A stretch of DNA of 64,000 bases, taken from contig JAZKJV010003256.1 in NCBI GenBank assembly GCA_037367405.1, positions 496,001 to 560,000 of the forward strand. The letters are read 5' to 3'. The stretch is from Ottelia alismoides (lineage: Eukaryota > Streptophyta > Magnoliopsida > Alismatales > Hydrocharitaceae). The notes under the pieces were generated by a model that was given only the letters and a program-made list of their open reading frames with translations, did not search any database and was not told where the DNA came from. A program made the position numbers and the translations under genes. How positions within the stretch are numbered: position 1 is the first letter of the stretch; each line of letters starts with the position of its first letter. Positions 1 to 11,924 of the stretch are shown piece after piece.

Positions 1-595
1 ATACAGCCATTTTAAAGATAATTTAATTTAGAAACTAATGGAAGTGAGATTATTCAATTTGAGTTCATATGGAGCTAGAATTGGTCTTTCAATTAGTGCT
101 TAGTGGCCTTTTCTAAGTGTGGTTGCTTTTTATTTTATATATTATTTAATTATGCAATTATTTTTATTAATTAGAAAACATTTTTATTTACAATTTTTGT
201 TTTGAAAATTATTTGATTTGAGGTCAATTCAGGTACAAATAAAATAGTGTAGTATACAAATATACACAACACACATTTTTTTGGATTTTCTGATTAAGGA
301 ACCTATCTCCCCCTACTTTATTCCTGGTCGATCAGATCAAGTCTTGACCTTCTCTCGGAGTTCAGATCAGCCTGTATTTATTACATATATACAGTCTTCC
401 TTATTTTATTTTATTTTCTTTATTTTTATTTTCTTTCTTTCTTTATTTATTTTAGGTTAAAATGGTAAGAAGTGTACAATATTTACATACAAATGCAAGT
501 TAGTAAGAATATGGAGTTAGTGTTATAAACATGTATTTTATAAGGGATTTTAAGCTAAAATAAATGAATAAAGATGATGAATAGTAGATTCATCA
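1..595 (-). mobile_element. M1 3' LTR, partial (window starts inside it)
   Basis: These 595 bases match 8859-9453 almost base for base and both end in GATTCATCA, so they are the inner end of the left LTR of a minus-strand element. Read on the minus strand the LTR begins TGATGAATC and is preceded by a purine-rich tract. The rest of the LTR and its target duplication lie left of the window. Differences from the right copy are scattered substitutions and small indels. Confidence 0.85.
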
Positions 596-631
596 TCCCC
601 TATGCTTTACCTTTGCTAGTCCCTTAGCAAA
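596..631 (-). promoter_or_regulatory. M1 polypurine tract and pre-PPT hairpin
   Basis: On the minus strand a CATAGGGGA tract abuts the LTR start; this is the expected primer for plus-strand DNA synthesis. Just upstream (612-631) an inverted repeat TTTGCTA/TAGCAAA can fold; its last pair is a mismatch in this copy. The same hairpin precedes the PPT of E1, E2 and L. Confidence 0.7.
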
Positions 632-1745
632 AACATATTTGAAAGAATAAGTGAAGAAAAAGAAAAAAAAAGGAAAAATAAAGAAATTAGGGCAATATTG
701 AGTATTAAACTTATCTTCATAAAATTGTAGTTTGGAGCTCTGTCGGACCTTTGCATTATTGTGTGTCGGAACCTTAATGGGAGATGGATTTAAAACCTAA
801 CAACCTCTAAGTTCCACATGACTCCTATTCAGGTCACCTCAATAGTCAGGTCAGTACAAGTCTACATACACAAATTCTTGTGACTATGAATCTTTATTTG
901 TACGGTGTTAGTGAGATATAGCTCCCCATCTCAAAAGCAGCAAGAAACAACCTCCCTCAACAAGGTAACTCTAGTTCCCCAGTCTAGCAACTCTTTCCTC
1001 GAGGAGCGGAGATATTCCCTTCTAAGTTCAAGTACAACCAACTCAAGAAGAGGGGATGGAGAAAAGAATGGACAGTAACCAGTGTAGCTACCTATCCTTG
1101 GATGCATGACCAGTGTAGCCAAGTCATCCGCTACAAGCTTACAAAAATTTATCTTTGAAGCTCTTATTGTTTTTTTTATTTTTATCCTTGTATATACACT
1201 CTGGCATGCATTTTACTTTTCAATAGGCCTGTCCACTTTTAGAGATTCTGCATTTTCCCATTTTTTTTAAAGCATATACAAGATGCATCATGTACATAAG
1301 GAGTTTTCCCTCTTTAGCCAGTAGACTATCCCTCTTTTGAATCATTATTGCAACCCTACAACATCCCGTCTTTAGACCTCAACATCGCTACACCAGGTTG
1401 AGATGCACTTGCTTCCCTAGAGGAAGACGAGAGGTTCTGCCTAGATGTACTACCCTCGTATGCTACCCCAAGCCAAAAGATTCTGCCTCCTCACTACCTC
1501 ATCCATGAAGAGCTACGTGTAGAGTGCTTGTCCAAGATAAGCCACGATCTGAAAGAATCATGCGTGTGTTGTTAAATGTTCTACTTAGACTAATCAAGAT
1601 GACATGTGAACATAGTCTTATGGCTCAAAGAATTAAGTCATTAGGACATGAAAAGTCTTAACTCCATTTCTTATAAGGTTCCTCTGAAATTAAGTAGATT
1701 AAGGCCAAACTAAGCTCCATTCTTCAATTTTATTCCAGACATAGT
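632..1745 (-). other. M1 conserved 3' non-coding block
   Basis: No ORF is supported. The stretch is homologous, in element sense, to 16116-17180 (E1), 57721-58776 (E2), 29015-30150 and 40078-41215 (L). Shared landmarks include a segment at about 1290-1350 (TAGTCTACTGGCT on the element strand) and the hairpin at 1074-1092 (arms GGTAGCT and GGTTACT, loop ACACT). Order and spacing match the other elements, so this is an old inherited part of the retrotransposon and not random sequence. Confidence 0.75.
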
Positions 1746-2270
1746 TTAAATGTCAATACTATCTTGAAAAATGCACATGCAAATGCAAGAAAATATAAAC
1801 AATGCAAAGAAAGCTCTTTTTTTAAATGATGCACATGTGAAAAGAACATTTTTTAAAACAATTTTCTAATTTGGACTTTTTATGGATTTTTGGAGAAAAA
1901 TTGCGGATGTAAAAGAAAGTTTTTTTGAATTATGCAAGTTTTTATAGATTTTTGGTTTTGTAGTTTTTTTTTCAAAAAGGAAAATGGGTTAGTAAAATAT
2001 ATAGAAGTATATACACGAATTTTTGTTTGTTTTTCTTTTTTTTGTTGTTTTTTGTTTTGTTTTTTATTTGTTATTTTTTGTGTGTTTTTGTTTTTTTTTG
2101 TGTTTTTTGTTTTTGTTTGTTTTTGTTTGTTTGTTTGTTTTTGTTGTTTTTTGGTTTGATTTTGTTTTTTTTGGTTTTTTTACACACGTGGATTTTACAA
2201 AATTATATACATATCCTTCAAAATAATTATCTTAAAAAGTATGAGTTATGTCTAAAGTATATATACAATA
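1746..2270. repeat. T-rich low-complexity tract
   Basis: Between the conserved block and the hairpin array lies an A/T-rich stretch that becomes a T-rich run with interspersed G at about 2027-2180. Open frames here are low-complexity Phe/Leu/Val runs and are not genes. It occupies the position of the degenerate TTTGAAAA-type repeats of E1 and L. Confidence 0.7.
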
Positions 2271-2274
2271 TATA

Positions 2275-2666
2275 CGACGCCCCCTATACTTAGCTTGAAC
2301 TATGTCCTCATAGTGATCAGAGAGCGACAAAGGAAGACATAACTCATGTTATGTATAGAAAAGTGAAAAGACTCCTATGCTACAACGACTTAAAGAAAAG
2401 ATAAAAAGAAGAGAAGTTGGTGATCCCCCCTATACTTAGGATCAAGTAATCCTAAGTATAGTAGACTGTACAAAAGGGAAAAATCGATGAAGAGAATGTA
2501 CAGACTCAAAAATAAAAAGACACGACATGAACAACATCGCCCCCATATACTTAGGGTAGAGTATCCCTAAGTATAGGCAACAACAAGAGTGATGAACATG
2601 ACAAATATGGACAACACAAATCATTCACCCTCCTATACTTAGGATAAAGCACATCCTAAGTATAAC
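2275..2666 (-). repeat. M1 hairpin/PPT-like array (4 units)
   Basis: Inverted repeats occur at 2430-2461 (13-bp perfect arms CTATACTTAGGAT/ATCCTAAGTATAG, 6-nt loop), 2546-2575 (arms with GGG/CCC at the inner end) and 2634-2664, plus a longer, looser unit at about 2282-2370. On the element strand each short unit reads stem, loop, CCTAAGTATA and then a G-run, resembling the PPT. It lies directly downstream of the last coding remnant, as in E1, E2 and L. Confidence 0.8.
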
Positions 2667-2755
2667 ATATACACACACGAAAAAGGGGTGAATGATAAAA
2701 CGAAAGAAGAAAGAGTTAAACGAATGGATGTACAAGAAGAGTGGATGTATAAAGG

Positions 2756-3967
2756 TCAAGAAGGTCTAAATCGAACCTTCTCGCGGGACCGTTGAGGAAT
2801 GGAACTGACAAGGTGTAGGTCGATATTAGGATCATCATTAGACATGAACTGATCAGTATCGACCAAGAATGTATCCTCAACGATTTCAGATTGTGCAGGC
2901 CTAAACCAGTTATTGGAAGTAGTGTGGTCATGTCCTGCCTTGGAAGTCTCGCAAATATCAAAGTAAAATATCTCGAAATCATTATCAGAAAAGGTAGGAT
3001 CAATTTTAGCCTGGCGAGCCTCTACTGTATCATCATCTTTATCAAAAGGCCCAAATTCCTTTATAAAATCAATAAAATCAAATCTGGCCTGAACGGTCTC
3101 ATCTGAATCAGGGTGAATAGGAACGAACTCATCAGTGAAAGTAGTCAAATCGTGTCTGTCCTATCTAGTCTCAGAGTCAGCCTTCCGCTCTAGGGTGTCT
3201 ATCATGTAAATCCCGCGGATGTCATCAATGCATCTTCACATATCAGAAGGGGGAACTCGAAGGTCTATGCTTTCCGAGTCTTCCTCCTTCAAGAGGAATT
3301 CTTGGGTTTCCTTATCATCCAACATATAACAAGAATCTCTGATATTATCATCAAGGTCAAATTCCTTGAGGTTGGCTAACACCGGCGGGCTTTCATGGGA
3401 TGCAGGTCTCTGGTCAGTAGTGGGTGTAGTGATCAACACATCGCTCCCTATATCAGAACGAAAGAGAATCTCTCCTAAACCATAATCAATAACGGCTCCC
3501 ACAGAGGCGAGGAAAGGCCGTCCCAGGATGATTGGAGGGTGCTCCACAAGGGTGGAGGTCTCCATAGGAATTATGACAAAATCAGAAGTGAATTTCATGC
3601 CCTGAATGAGAATGACAACATTTTCTAGAATACCCTTCGACCTCTTGATAGATCCATCAGCAAATTGAACTATCATCCTGGTTTTCTTGAGAGGCCTGAG
3701 ATGAAGAGACTGTACCATAGAGAAGGGTATTATATTGATTGACGAACCGTCGTCAAGGAGAGTGTTATCACAAGAATGTTCAGGGATGGAGCAGCTCACA
3801 AGAGGTATGGTAGTGTTCCCTTTCTTAAAATATGAACGGTGAGAGATGGCGTAGACAGTGGCCATGGTCAAGATATGATGCTCATATCTTCTCCTTCGCT
3901 TTCTTTTCTTTTGTTGAGGAGTAGATAAATCTGTCATGACCTGTTGATGGGACTTTAATGATCTCAT
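2756..3967 (-). pseudogene. M1 retroviral-type aspartic protease plus acidic linker, interrupted
   Basis: The upper part (3967-3236, 243 aa) is a retropepsin-like protease: a lysine/arginine-rich lead, then LLDDGSSINIIP around the catalytic Asp (Asp-Asp-Gly in place of the usual Asp-Ser/Thr-Gly) and, further on, the ILGRPFLASVGAVIDY segment typical of Athila-type proteases. The same frame continues past a TGA at 3238-3236 and a TAG near 3163 into a 130-aa acidic region (3148-2756) comparable to the acidic PR-RT linker of E2. The frame then ends and no RT follows. The protease of a retrotransposon cleaves Gag-Pol in the particle. Here it is the only recognisable enzyme of the element. The protease part is intact as an ORF, but its start is uncertain because the gag part upstream is frameshifted. 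Confidence 0.8.
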
Positions 3968-4208
3968 GAATGGTGGCCATCGTTTCAGGTTTCAACATTT
4001 TTTTTGAATTTTTGGACCTCCTCCATACAAGGGAGGATGTCGGAATCAACATTTACACGAGGATTGCCAAGAGCAGTCTGTATAATGGAATCCTCGGGGT
4101 CAAGATTGGGACATGTGATGTATAGATGTGTGGGAAATTGGTTTGGCATGGGTGCCCTCTCCTCACAAAATGAATCAATAATGTGTCTCCCAGAATCTTT
4201 TTGGATTT

Positions 4209-4587
4209 TTAAAATTTTCTCATTTTTTGTATTTTGGGCGATTGTAATCTCTCATGATTATCCTTACGTGAATCTATATCCTCAAACAATGGAGCAACAT
4301 TCTGGTTCTTGTTTATGATAAATATATTGTTAATCCTCAAATTCATATGCTCCATCATCTGGTTCAATGTCTCAAGTGTGGAAATCATGAAAGGTGACCC
4401 CAAAATCCCAGGATCGGGTGAGTTGAATGAGGGTGGGTGACAATCAGAGCCCGTCTCTTGAAATAATGGGTTAAGGTGGATATGAACAAAAATCAGGAGG
4501 AAGGTCCTCTTGGAAAAAGGAAGGTGGATCAGCTGGAGTGTACGAGGTATTCGCGAAGATCAAATTAAAATAACTGCAGTCGGCCAT
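4209..4587 (-). pseudogene. M1 gag remnant (N-terminus joined to linker; capsid missing)
   Basis: An ATG at 4587-4585 opens 38 codons (beginning MADCSYFNLIF) to a TAA at 4473-4471. A one-base frame change continues into a proline-rich then coiled-coil-like stretch (about 4460-4209) that resembles the spacer between Gag and protease in E1 and E2. The several hundred residues of capsid seen in E2 are absent. The ATG lies about 1.4 kb from the PBS, the same distance as the E2 gag start. Function as Gag is not expected. The call rests on position and composition, as sequence similarity is weak. Confidence 0.5.
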
Positions 4588-5985
4588 CTCCAAAACAAAA
4601 GACGGGATCGTGAGAGCACGAGGGTCAAGTCAAAAGATATGGAGAAAAAGGTGCTTATGCATGGAAGGATCTAGTATGCACATAAGCAATCAAACACAAT
4701 ACAAACCCCCAGTTCACCAACTCAACTCAAAGTGAAGACTGAAGGTTCGGTCAATTATCTTGTTAATTTTAGAGTTTAGTGAGAATACAATCTATCAGAG
4801 CGGTTAGAGCGAGCTGTTAGGAACCCAATGCTCCAAGAGACTAGCCTAATCCCAAAGTTAGATCTTTCCCAGCCAGTATGAATTGCGGACCGTTTATCAG
4901 CCACCTGATCAATTCAATCTGTTAAGGATGTCGCGGGCCGCTTTACCGACTACCAGAGAGATCCTCACTAAAGAACGACTAACCCAAGATAGTTGTATGA
5001 AAAGAGTTCGGGCATTGTTCTATCCTAGTGTGCAGGTCATTCTCTCGCTACATACAAACCAACAATGAGGTGTTTACTCTCCCCAAAACAATGATTTTTC
5101 CTTATGTTTATTTTAGGGTCGAGTTTTCTTTAGCAGTCCTGTATTTTAGGAAGTTGTAACTTGGTTAAAATATTTTCAAAGAATCGCCTACCGAGGGTCC
5201 AATTTCCTTTTAACTTTTGTGAGTGAAAACAAGGAAGGAGATCGGAAATGCCAATGCGCGATCAAAAATAATGACGCATGTAGGGGTTAGAGATGCGTAC
5301 CTTGTCGCCAGCACTCTACATGCAAGTGATCCACGCAGAATTGAAATAAACTATCCTATATAATGCAAGTGAACCGTCCTAGATGATAGCTTCTATTAAC
5401 ATGCAAGAACAAGATAGTTTGACTAAGTTCAAATTACGCTCTACTCTATAAGTACAGAAATTCTTGTTTAGGGTATTTAAACCTAATTAATTACCTGGCT
5501 CAAGAAAATTAATTAAAGCAATCAATAGGTAGCTCACAAAATCCACGTGAAACAAAGAAAAATAAAGTCGATGAAAACAAAACCGGTGAGGTCCCCCATG
5601 TGCACCAGCATTTGGCGAAATAGACCCCGCAACAAATAAATGTCCGTTTACAAGAGTTCAAATGCTAGAAATCTCTCTCTCTCTCTCTCGTCTCATTCAA
5701 TTCTTCTTCTCCTCTTCTCACGCTATCCTACAGCATGGTGAACAATCAAGCCACCTTCACGTCGCTTGGGTGCTTCGGCTCTCCTAGGATCGCTTCCTTC
5801 GCTCCACGGGCCCTTGTAAGAAAAATAAAAGAGAATGTATAAGAAACACAATTATCAAATATAAGAAAAGAAAAAATGAAACAAATGCAATGGATATGAA
5901 CAATGGAATAATGTGGGAAAATATAAACATATATTTACAACCAAGAATAATAGGTCAAAAGAGAAACCTAACTACCCTCGTCGTG
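4588..5985 (-). other. M1 5' leader, non-coding
   Basis: About 1.4 kb between PBS and gag start with no supported ORF. It aligns by eye with the L leaders (34561-35829 and 45626-46894), for instance the AAACCCCCAGTTCACC segment near 4703 and the TTATTTTAGGGTCGAG segment near 5108. A short CT microsatellite lies at about 5670-5690. Such leaders usually hold packaging and dimerisation signals; none is identified specifically. Confidence 0.6.
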
Positions 5986-6005
5986 CCTCCCCGGCAATGG
6001 AGCCA
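5986..6005 (-). promoter_or_regulatory. M1 primer binding site (tRNA-Asp)
   Basis: The + strand reads CCTCCCCGGCAATGGAGCCA, the complement of a PBS for the 3' end of plant tRNA-Asp, with two mismatches to the perfect L1 copy at 35830. It is followed by TTT and the LTR start TGTTGACACAG. It fixes the element on the minus strand. Confidence 0.85.
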
Positions 6006-6008
6006 TTT

Positions 6009-9000
6009 TGTTGACACAGAAAATTTGGGGTTTTTGATTTTTTATTTTATTTCCCCGGCAACAACACCATTTTGTTGGGACGAGCTCTTTGAGGATGAAA
6101 ATTATTAATGGATGTGTCGTCGTTGCTATCCCCGAAAATCCCATGTCAAACAAACCGTTTTTTTCTTCTCAAGCTGTAAAATTAGCTAAAAGCGAATATT
6201 GGAGCAAGAGAAAAGTTTGATACTTATTTACCTGTATAACAGACAAGATCTAACTTCAGGGAGGCTACAATTTCCGAGTGTTATTCAATTAATAAAAAAA
6301 TCAATTAAAAGAAAAAAGCAGGAATCTCAAAGGAAACTATCCTTGGTTTTGTGGAATTTTTCTCTTTTTATTTTTTATTATATTTTTTTTATTTTTTTTA
6401 TTTTCTGATTTTTCAAATTTTTAGTGATTTTAATTTTGTAGATTTTTTTATTTTCAAAAAGAAGGAGCAATATTCACAAGATAAGGAATACGCACACCAA
6501 CTCTTTTTATATTTTTCAATTATATAAGAAATGCTCAGAAAAATCTAGAGAAAATATTTTTGTGTTTTAAAGATTTTAAAATATTTTTGGGTTTTTTTTG
6601 AATTTTCAGATGTTTTTGTATTTTTCTAAAAATCAAACAGTTGCAAAAAATGAGAAACAATGCACAGCATGGAGTAATTTGTAACTCAAAAATATTTTAA
6701 GTGCCCAGAACTGCTGGTAATTATTTTTATGATAAAATAGGGACAAATATCTACAAACAGAGATTGAAATCAAGATTTTTGGATTTTTATAGAATTTTTT
6801 ATGATTTTTATAAGAATTTTAGTATTTTTCATTTTTTTGGGTTTTATAAATAGTTAATGCACATAATTTTGACAGAAATTAAAAGACAATGAAATGAAAC
6901 TACTCTTTTTTTTCAGAATTTTTGGAGCAATATTCAAATTTCTATGAATTTTAGAGTTTCAGGAAAAGAAAAAGACATTGTTTTTTATTTTTAAATAATA
7001 TTGAATATCAACAAAATGCGTTGAAAAAATTTATACAATGAAAAACACTACAACAAGAACATACACACTTTGTTTGAGAATTTTTAGAATAATAAAAACA
7101 TCTATTCCATCAAAGAGATCAATCAAGTTTAATGGTCTGATACAGAATGACCAGAATGTAAATATTCAAAGTTTTTGCATCAAAATATAATGAGAAATGA
7201 AATGCAAGATGAAAAGTGAAATTTACCCAAGTGAGGGTGCGCGCTGAGCGTGCTCAAGGTAGAGGTAGGGGCTGATTTGCAATTTTGAAATCCTTCAGGG
7301 GTTTATCTGCAATTTTTCCAAAATATATTTTTTATTCCAAAAACCCTCTAGGGTTCTCTGCTTGCTTCGTTGCTTTTAAACAGGAGGTGGGGTGTCGCCG
7401 CCCCTATCCTCTTCCCCAAGCAACGGCGGGCGTGCGGCTATAGGCGGTAGGCGGGGGTGCTTCGGACCGTGCGATGGACGATCTTCATGTCGGCGATGGA
7501 GAGTGGATGCCGCAGAACGAGCCGCTGCCTCCCGAAGCGCTTCGGAGGTCTGGAAGTGAAGAGCGGCTGCCGCAGAACCGATGGTCGCGCAGATCGTGGC
7601 GGCGATGGCAGTCTTTGATGGAAGTAACGCGTGTGGCGCTGCTATCTGGTGACAGGAAGGTTGGCGCGCATGTGGAGGTGGATAGACAGAGATGCGTCGA
7701 TGGTTGAATGAGGAGGGCACCAGCGATGGAGGGGGCGAGCGGAGGGCTCGGGCCCGACGGAGGGGGCCATACCCAGCGCGGGTGGGCGGTGCAGCCGCCT
7801 GGAGCGCGGGGGTTGAGGATCAGGCAGCGCTGCCGCTTGTTTTTTTTTTTTTTTTTTTTTATTTTTTTATATACATATTATATTTTTTAATCCCTGCAAA
7901 ACAAATGTTAGGCATATATATATATTGTTTTTTATTATATTTTTTTATTTATAAACAATTAGGATGCGAACACGATGGTTCGATCCAAAAATCAAACGGA
8001 ATATGTAAATGGGGATCCGATGAAAATGAGGAATCGAATCTGATTCTCCGACCACAGTGCGTGGTCGTAGTTGATAGATCGTGGGAGATAGAAAAGAATG
8101 CGGAGAGATCACGAAAATGAGATGAAAAATCGAGTTGGTTGCGGATCAAATCGTGATGAATTTTAAGATCTAAATAAATAAAAAATGATGACCAAAGTAA
8201 AATGCGACAAAATAAAACTACGATTAATCCTAGATTAAGAATAAGAGAAAATGATGATGGATCTCACCTTAGGAGCGGAAAGACCTTGATCACCTCGACG
8301 AAGGCCGACGCGTTGTCACCGGACGGCTCGGAGGCTAGGCACCCTTCTGCGACAAGAAGATTCTCGGAGATCGGGCTCCTCTCCTAAAGATTGATCGAGT
8401 TGGAATGATGGAGAAGGAGCCATATAAATAGAAAAGATAGAGAATGCAATTTGAATTTTTGAATTTTTGGTTGAAGAGATAAGTGAGATGAAAATTCACA
8501 AGAGATAAAGACAAAGAGAGATAAAAATATTAACAAAAATTAACTTTTTTTTTGTATTTTCGTCACTTTATTTATTTGAATAAAAAATGTTGTTTTTTTA
8601 TTTTTTTATGGTGTTTAATTAAGAATAGCAACTATATACATATACTATCTACATATGGTACATTATAAACATAGTTAAATAATGAAATGAGATTTTTTAT
8701 TTGTTTCAATTTTTTTTATTTTTTTATTTTTATTTTAAAAAGTTAGCGAAAAATATTTACAAATATATACAAATACAATTTGTACAAATTACATGGAAAA
8801 ATTGCACAAACCACCCCAGAAAACCAACTTTTTACTTGTAACTCCAAAAATTATGAAAATACATCCATTTTAAAGATAATTTAATTTAGAATCCAATGGA
8901 AGTGAGATTGGTTCAATTTGAGTTCATATGGAGACAGAATTGGTCTTTCAATTAGTGCTTAGTGGCTTTTTCCAGGTGTGGTTGCTTTTATTCTGTACAT

Positions 9001-9453
9001 GATTTAATTGTGCAATTATTTTTATTAATTAGAAAACATTTCTATTTACAACTTTTGTTTTGAAAATTATTTGATTTGAGGTCAATTCATGTACAAATAA
9101 AATAGCGTAGTATACAAATATACACAGCACACATTTTTTTGGATTTTCTGATTAAGGAGCCTATCTCTCCCTACTTTATTCCTGGTCGATCAGGTCAAGT
9201 CTTGACCTTCTCTGGGGGTTCGGGTCAGCATGTATTTATTACATATATACAGTCTTCCTTTTTTATTTTATTTTCTTTATTTTTTCCTTTCTTTCTTTCT
9301 TTATTTATTTTAGGTTATAATGGTAAGAAGTGTACAATATTTACACACAAATGCAAGTTAGTAAGAATATGGAGTTAGTGTTATAAACATGTGTTTTATA
9401 AGGGATTTTAAGCTAAAATAAATGAATAAAGATGATGAATCACAGATTCATCA
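6009..9453 (-). mobile_element. M1 5' LTR (about 3.4 kb)
   Basis: It begins TGTTGACACAG next to the PBS and ends GATTCATCA at 9453, where E1 gag sequence resumes. The last 595 bp match window positions 1-595. It holds A/T-rich flanks, a GC-rich core at about 7370-7830 with a T20 run near 7840, and a second GC-rich patch at about 8260-8390. The start could be 6073, given the duplicated PBS. A TATA-like TATAAATAG lies near 8415 but on the strand opposite to the element, so the promoter is not assigned. ORFs in the GC-rich core look like composition artefacts. Confidence 0.8.
6052..6069 (-). promoter_or_regulatory. second PBS-like copy at the M1 LTR edge
   Basis: TCCCCGGCAACAACACCA followed by TTTTGTTGG repeats, about 65 bp away, the arrangement of the PBS and LTR start at 5986-6013. 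Either the LTR begins at about 6073 and two PBSs lie in tandem, or the PBS-LTR junction was duplicated into the LTR end. Confidence 0.55.
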
Positions 9454-10790
9454 GGGCTCCAACCTCAATATCATCAGGGGCCATCTTTTGAAGGTTGAGA
9501 TTATTGAGATGCGATCACAGGATATTGAGAAGCTCTCTGTCATAGAAAAAAGGACTCAAAACCAAGATAAGATGGACCAGATCACCAAGAAGTTAGAGCT
9601 GCTGAGGAGCACCATTAGCGCTGTTCAGTTGGCGACACAACCTTCAGAGACTCCTGTTGAGAAGAAGGACGATCCATCACCGCCACACCATCCTCGACCG
9701 AGTCAGCAACAACCAACCATCTAACACGTATACTATGTGCAAGTGCCCGAGTAGGGTTCACCACAGCAGCAGATGGTGGTGTTTACCAACCAGACTTCCT
9801 TTCGCCTTCAAATCCAGCATTTCTACCTCCACCACTGACTCAGGAAGTCAATGATGTATGGAGCAATGATGCACAGGTAACCCATCCTGTGGGGCAACAC
9901 CCGGGCCATCAAATGTCCAACCGGCCTTACCACCAACCTCAAGGTGGTCGTTATGGACAATCCTTTCAGCCTCAGCCTCAGTACCAGACTCATCCGTCTC
10001 CACAGTACCAAGGCAACTGGAGACAACCACAATAGTAACCCTAGACATAGTACCATCATCCACAACCGTATCATCAGTACACAGTTGGACAACAACAATA
10101 TCCCCCTCCTCCATATCAAAAGTATTAGCTTCCTCCTTCTCCACAACACCATCAACAATCTCCGCCTCAGCCCCCCAACCATCAGCAACAATGTGGTCTG
10201 CACGCTGAAACTTCTGAGGCGACTCTAGTGAACCCTACCCTGGATTGTTTGGCCCAACTTGTAAAGGGTCTAGTAGGGATGACTAAGAAGCTTGACGACC
10301 TGACCGTCACTAAAACTCCTATTCTAGCACAAGTCGAAGCAAACCCCAATTATTTTAAAAGGAAAGAGCAGGTAGAATGTGATGTACCGTATATGCTTGT
10401 CGAGTCAGATGATCATGATTTTTTTGTCTAATGCTCACTCTCAGGAGCGGTAGGACGTTACCTCCATCTGCCACTCACATCAGGGAGAATAAACCTTTGA
10501 CAGGTGAATCATCATCTTCGACATCAACCGTGTTAGCTACAGGTCCGAGTGAGGAAGAAGAAGAACGAGGAGCTATGCCAGCTGCCATCCATCTCCATCT
10601 CTATCTCCACCAACAAAAATAACAAAAGATTCAGAAAAATCAAAAATACCAAAAGATGCTCGCAATCGATGTGAAGCCGCGCCAGCCACGGAGGAGCCAG
10701 CAGCAACAACCGATCCAACACCAGCCGATGGAGCGGAGACCTCACCTTTTGCTTGTCCACCGCAACAAAATCTTTACTTCTAACATGTAC
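9454..10790 (+). pseudogene. E1 gag C-terminal region and gag-PR linker, degraded
   Basis: Directly after the M1 LTR a plus-strand frame encodes a coiled-coil-like stretch (about 9500-9660; KMDQITKKLELL) like the E2 Gag C-terminus, then a Pro/Gln-rich region broken by stops and shifts, a segment near 10228-10431 matching the E2 linker, and an LRSGRT motif near 10440, also present in E2 near 53000. The N-terminal and capsid part of gag lies left of M1, outside the window. Gag forms the particle; this copy cannot be translated through. Confidence 0.75.
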
Positions 10791-10929
10791 ATCTTTTTAC
10801 GAACTTGATGTACAAAATTTTGTGGACAAAAAATTTATTGTAAATAAGAACACTGTTTTTGATTTCAACAATGTAAATATTCCTTTTCCTGATGCATTAG
10901 AAAAATAAAAAAAAGCAAAAAGAAAAAGT

Positions 10930-11560
10930 GCATTATCTGATCTTGGAGTTGTGGATATTCTTAGTAACTTGACTATTGAGATTCCCTTAATGAAAGCCAT
11001 GGAATACATGCCCGCTGTAAAGAAAGGTTTGAAGGAGGCATGTACAAACAAGCATCGACCAACATGCAACAAATGCCAGCAGGTAGAGAAGCATGTCCTC
11101 ACCATGGCCATAGTTGCAGCTATCATCAGTCTCCCTAAAAAGAAGGTAGACAAAGGAGTGCCTTTGATCAGATGCGAGATCTTCGACCAAGTCTTTGAGC
11201 GGACACTTCTTGATAGTGGTTCTTCCATCAGCTCTTTCCCTCATTATTATAGCAAGAATTCGAGCTGGGTCCATTGAAGCAGACACACATGATCCCACAG
11301 TTCGCAGATCGATATGTCAAACGACCCTGAGGTTTGTTGGAAGATGTTGTGGTAAAGGTGCAAGATATGCAGTTTCCTGTTAATTTTGTGGTCTTGATAT
11401 GGACTTTCCTGCACCCTTACTCCATACTCCCATTATCCTTGGATGGCCATTCCTGTGTACTGTAGAGGCCGTAGTTGACTACGGGTCTAGCAAGATCATG
11501 TTCAGCTCGAGCCATCACAAAATCACAATAGACATGGTCAGTGAGCCTAAAGTCATCTGA
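10930..11560 (+). pseudogene. E1 aspartic protease, broken
   Basis: The frame at 10951-11277 carries KHVLTMA and then TLLDSGSSI with the canonical Asp-Ser-Gly catalytic triplet. The flap and C-terminal part follow in another frame, with an ILGWPFLCTVEAVVDYGSSK-type segment at about 11430-11500. At least one frameshift and a stop separate the two halves. It is homologous to M1 3236-3967 and E2 53371-54063. The spacing from the linker and to the RT fits gag-PR-RT order. Confidence 0.8.
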
Positions 11561-11924
11561 TGAAAGTTATGCCGCACCGCCTGAAGCAGAATGTGATTTT
11601 ATTGTAGAGATAAGAGATACAAACCTCTCTTTGAATGACACTTGGACCCTAAAAATCCTCTCTCCGAAAGAGGTCTGGGAACGCACAATCGACCAAGCTC
11701 CGATGGCACCTGAGAGATAGAATCTAATTCGTTGATGTATCTCTTTGACACGAATGATTCATTCTAGCCTGAACATGATGAATTTATTGTAGATCTATTT
11801 GGCACATTGTCAATTGAGCAACAAGTCACTGAGGTGAGCATCACTTCCTCCAAGGTTCAGACAGATCATCCTCCAACCAGCATAGTTTCCGAAGTAACCA
11901 AGAAGCATGACTGATCAGAACCTG
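11561..11924 (+). other. E1 PR-RT linker remnant
   Basis: A short stretch with broken acidic coding remnants that occupies the same place as the acidic linker of E2 (54064-54500) and M1. Stops occur in all frames. Confidence 0.5.

Noticed and set aside
1932..2293. Open frames rich in Phe, Leu and Val over the T-rich tract
   Set aside because: Low-complexity poly-T sequence; overlapping frames are all open for the same reason and no domain is present.
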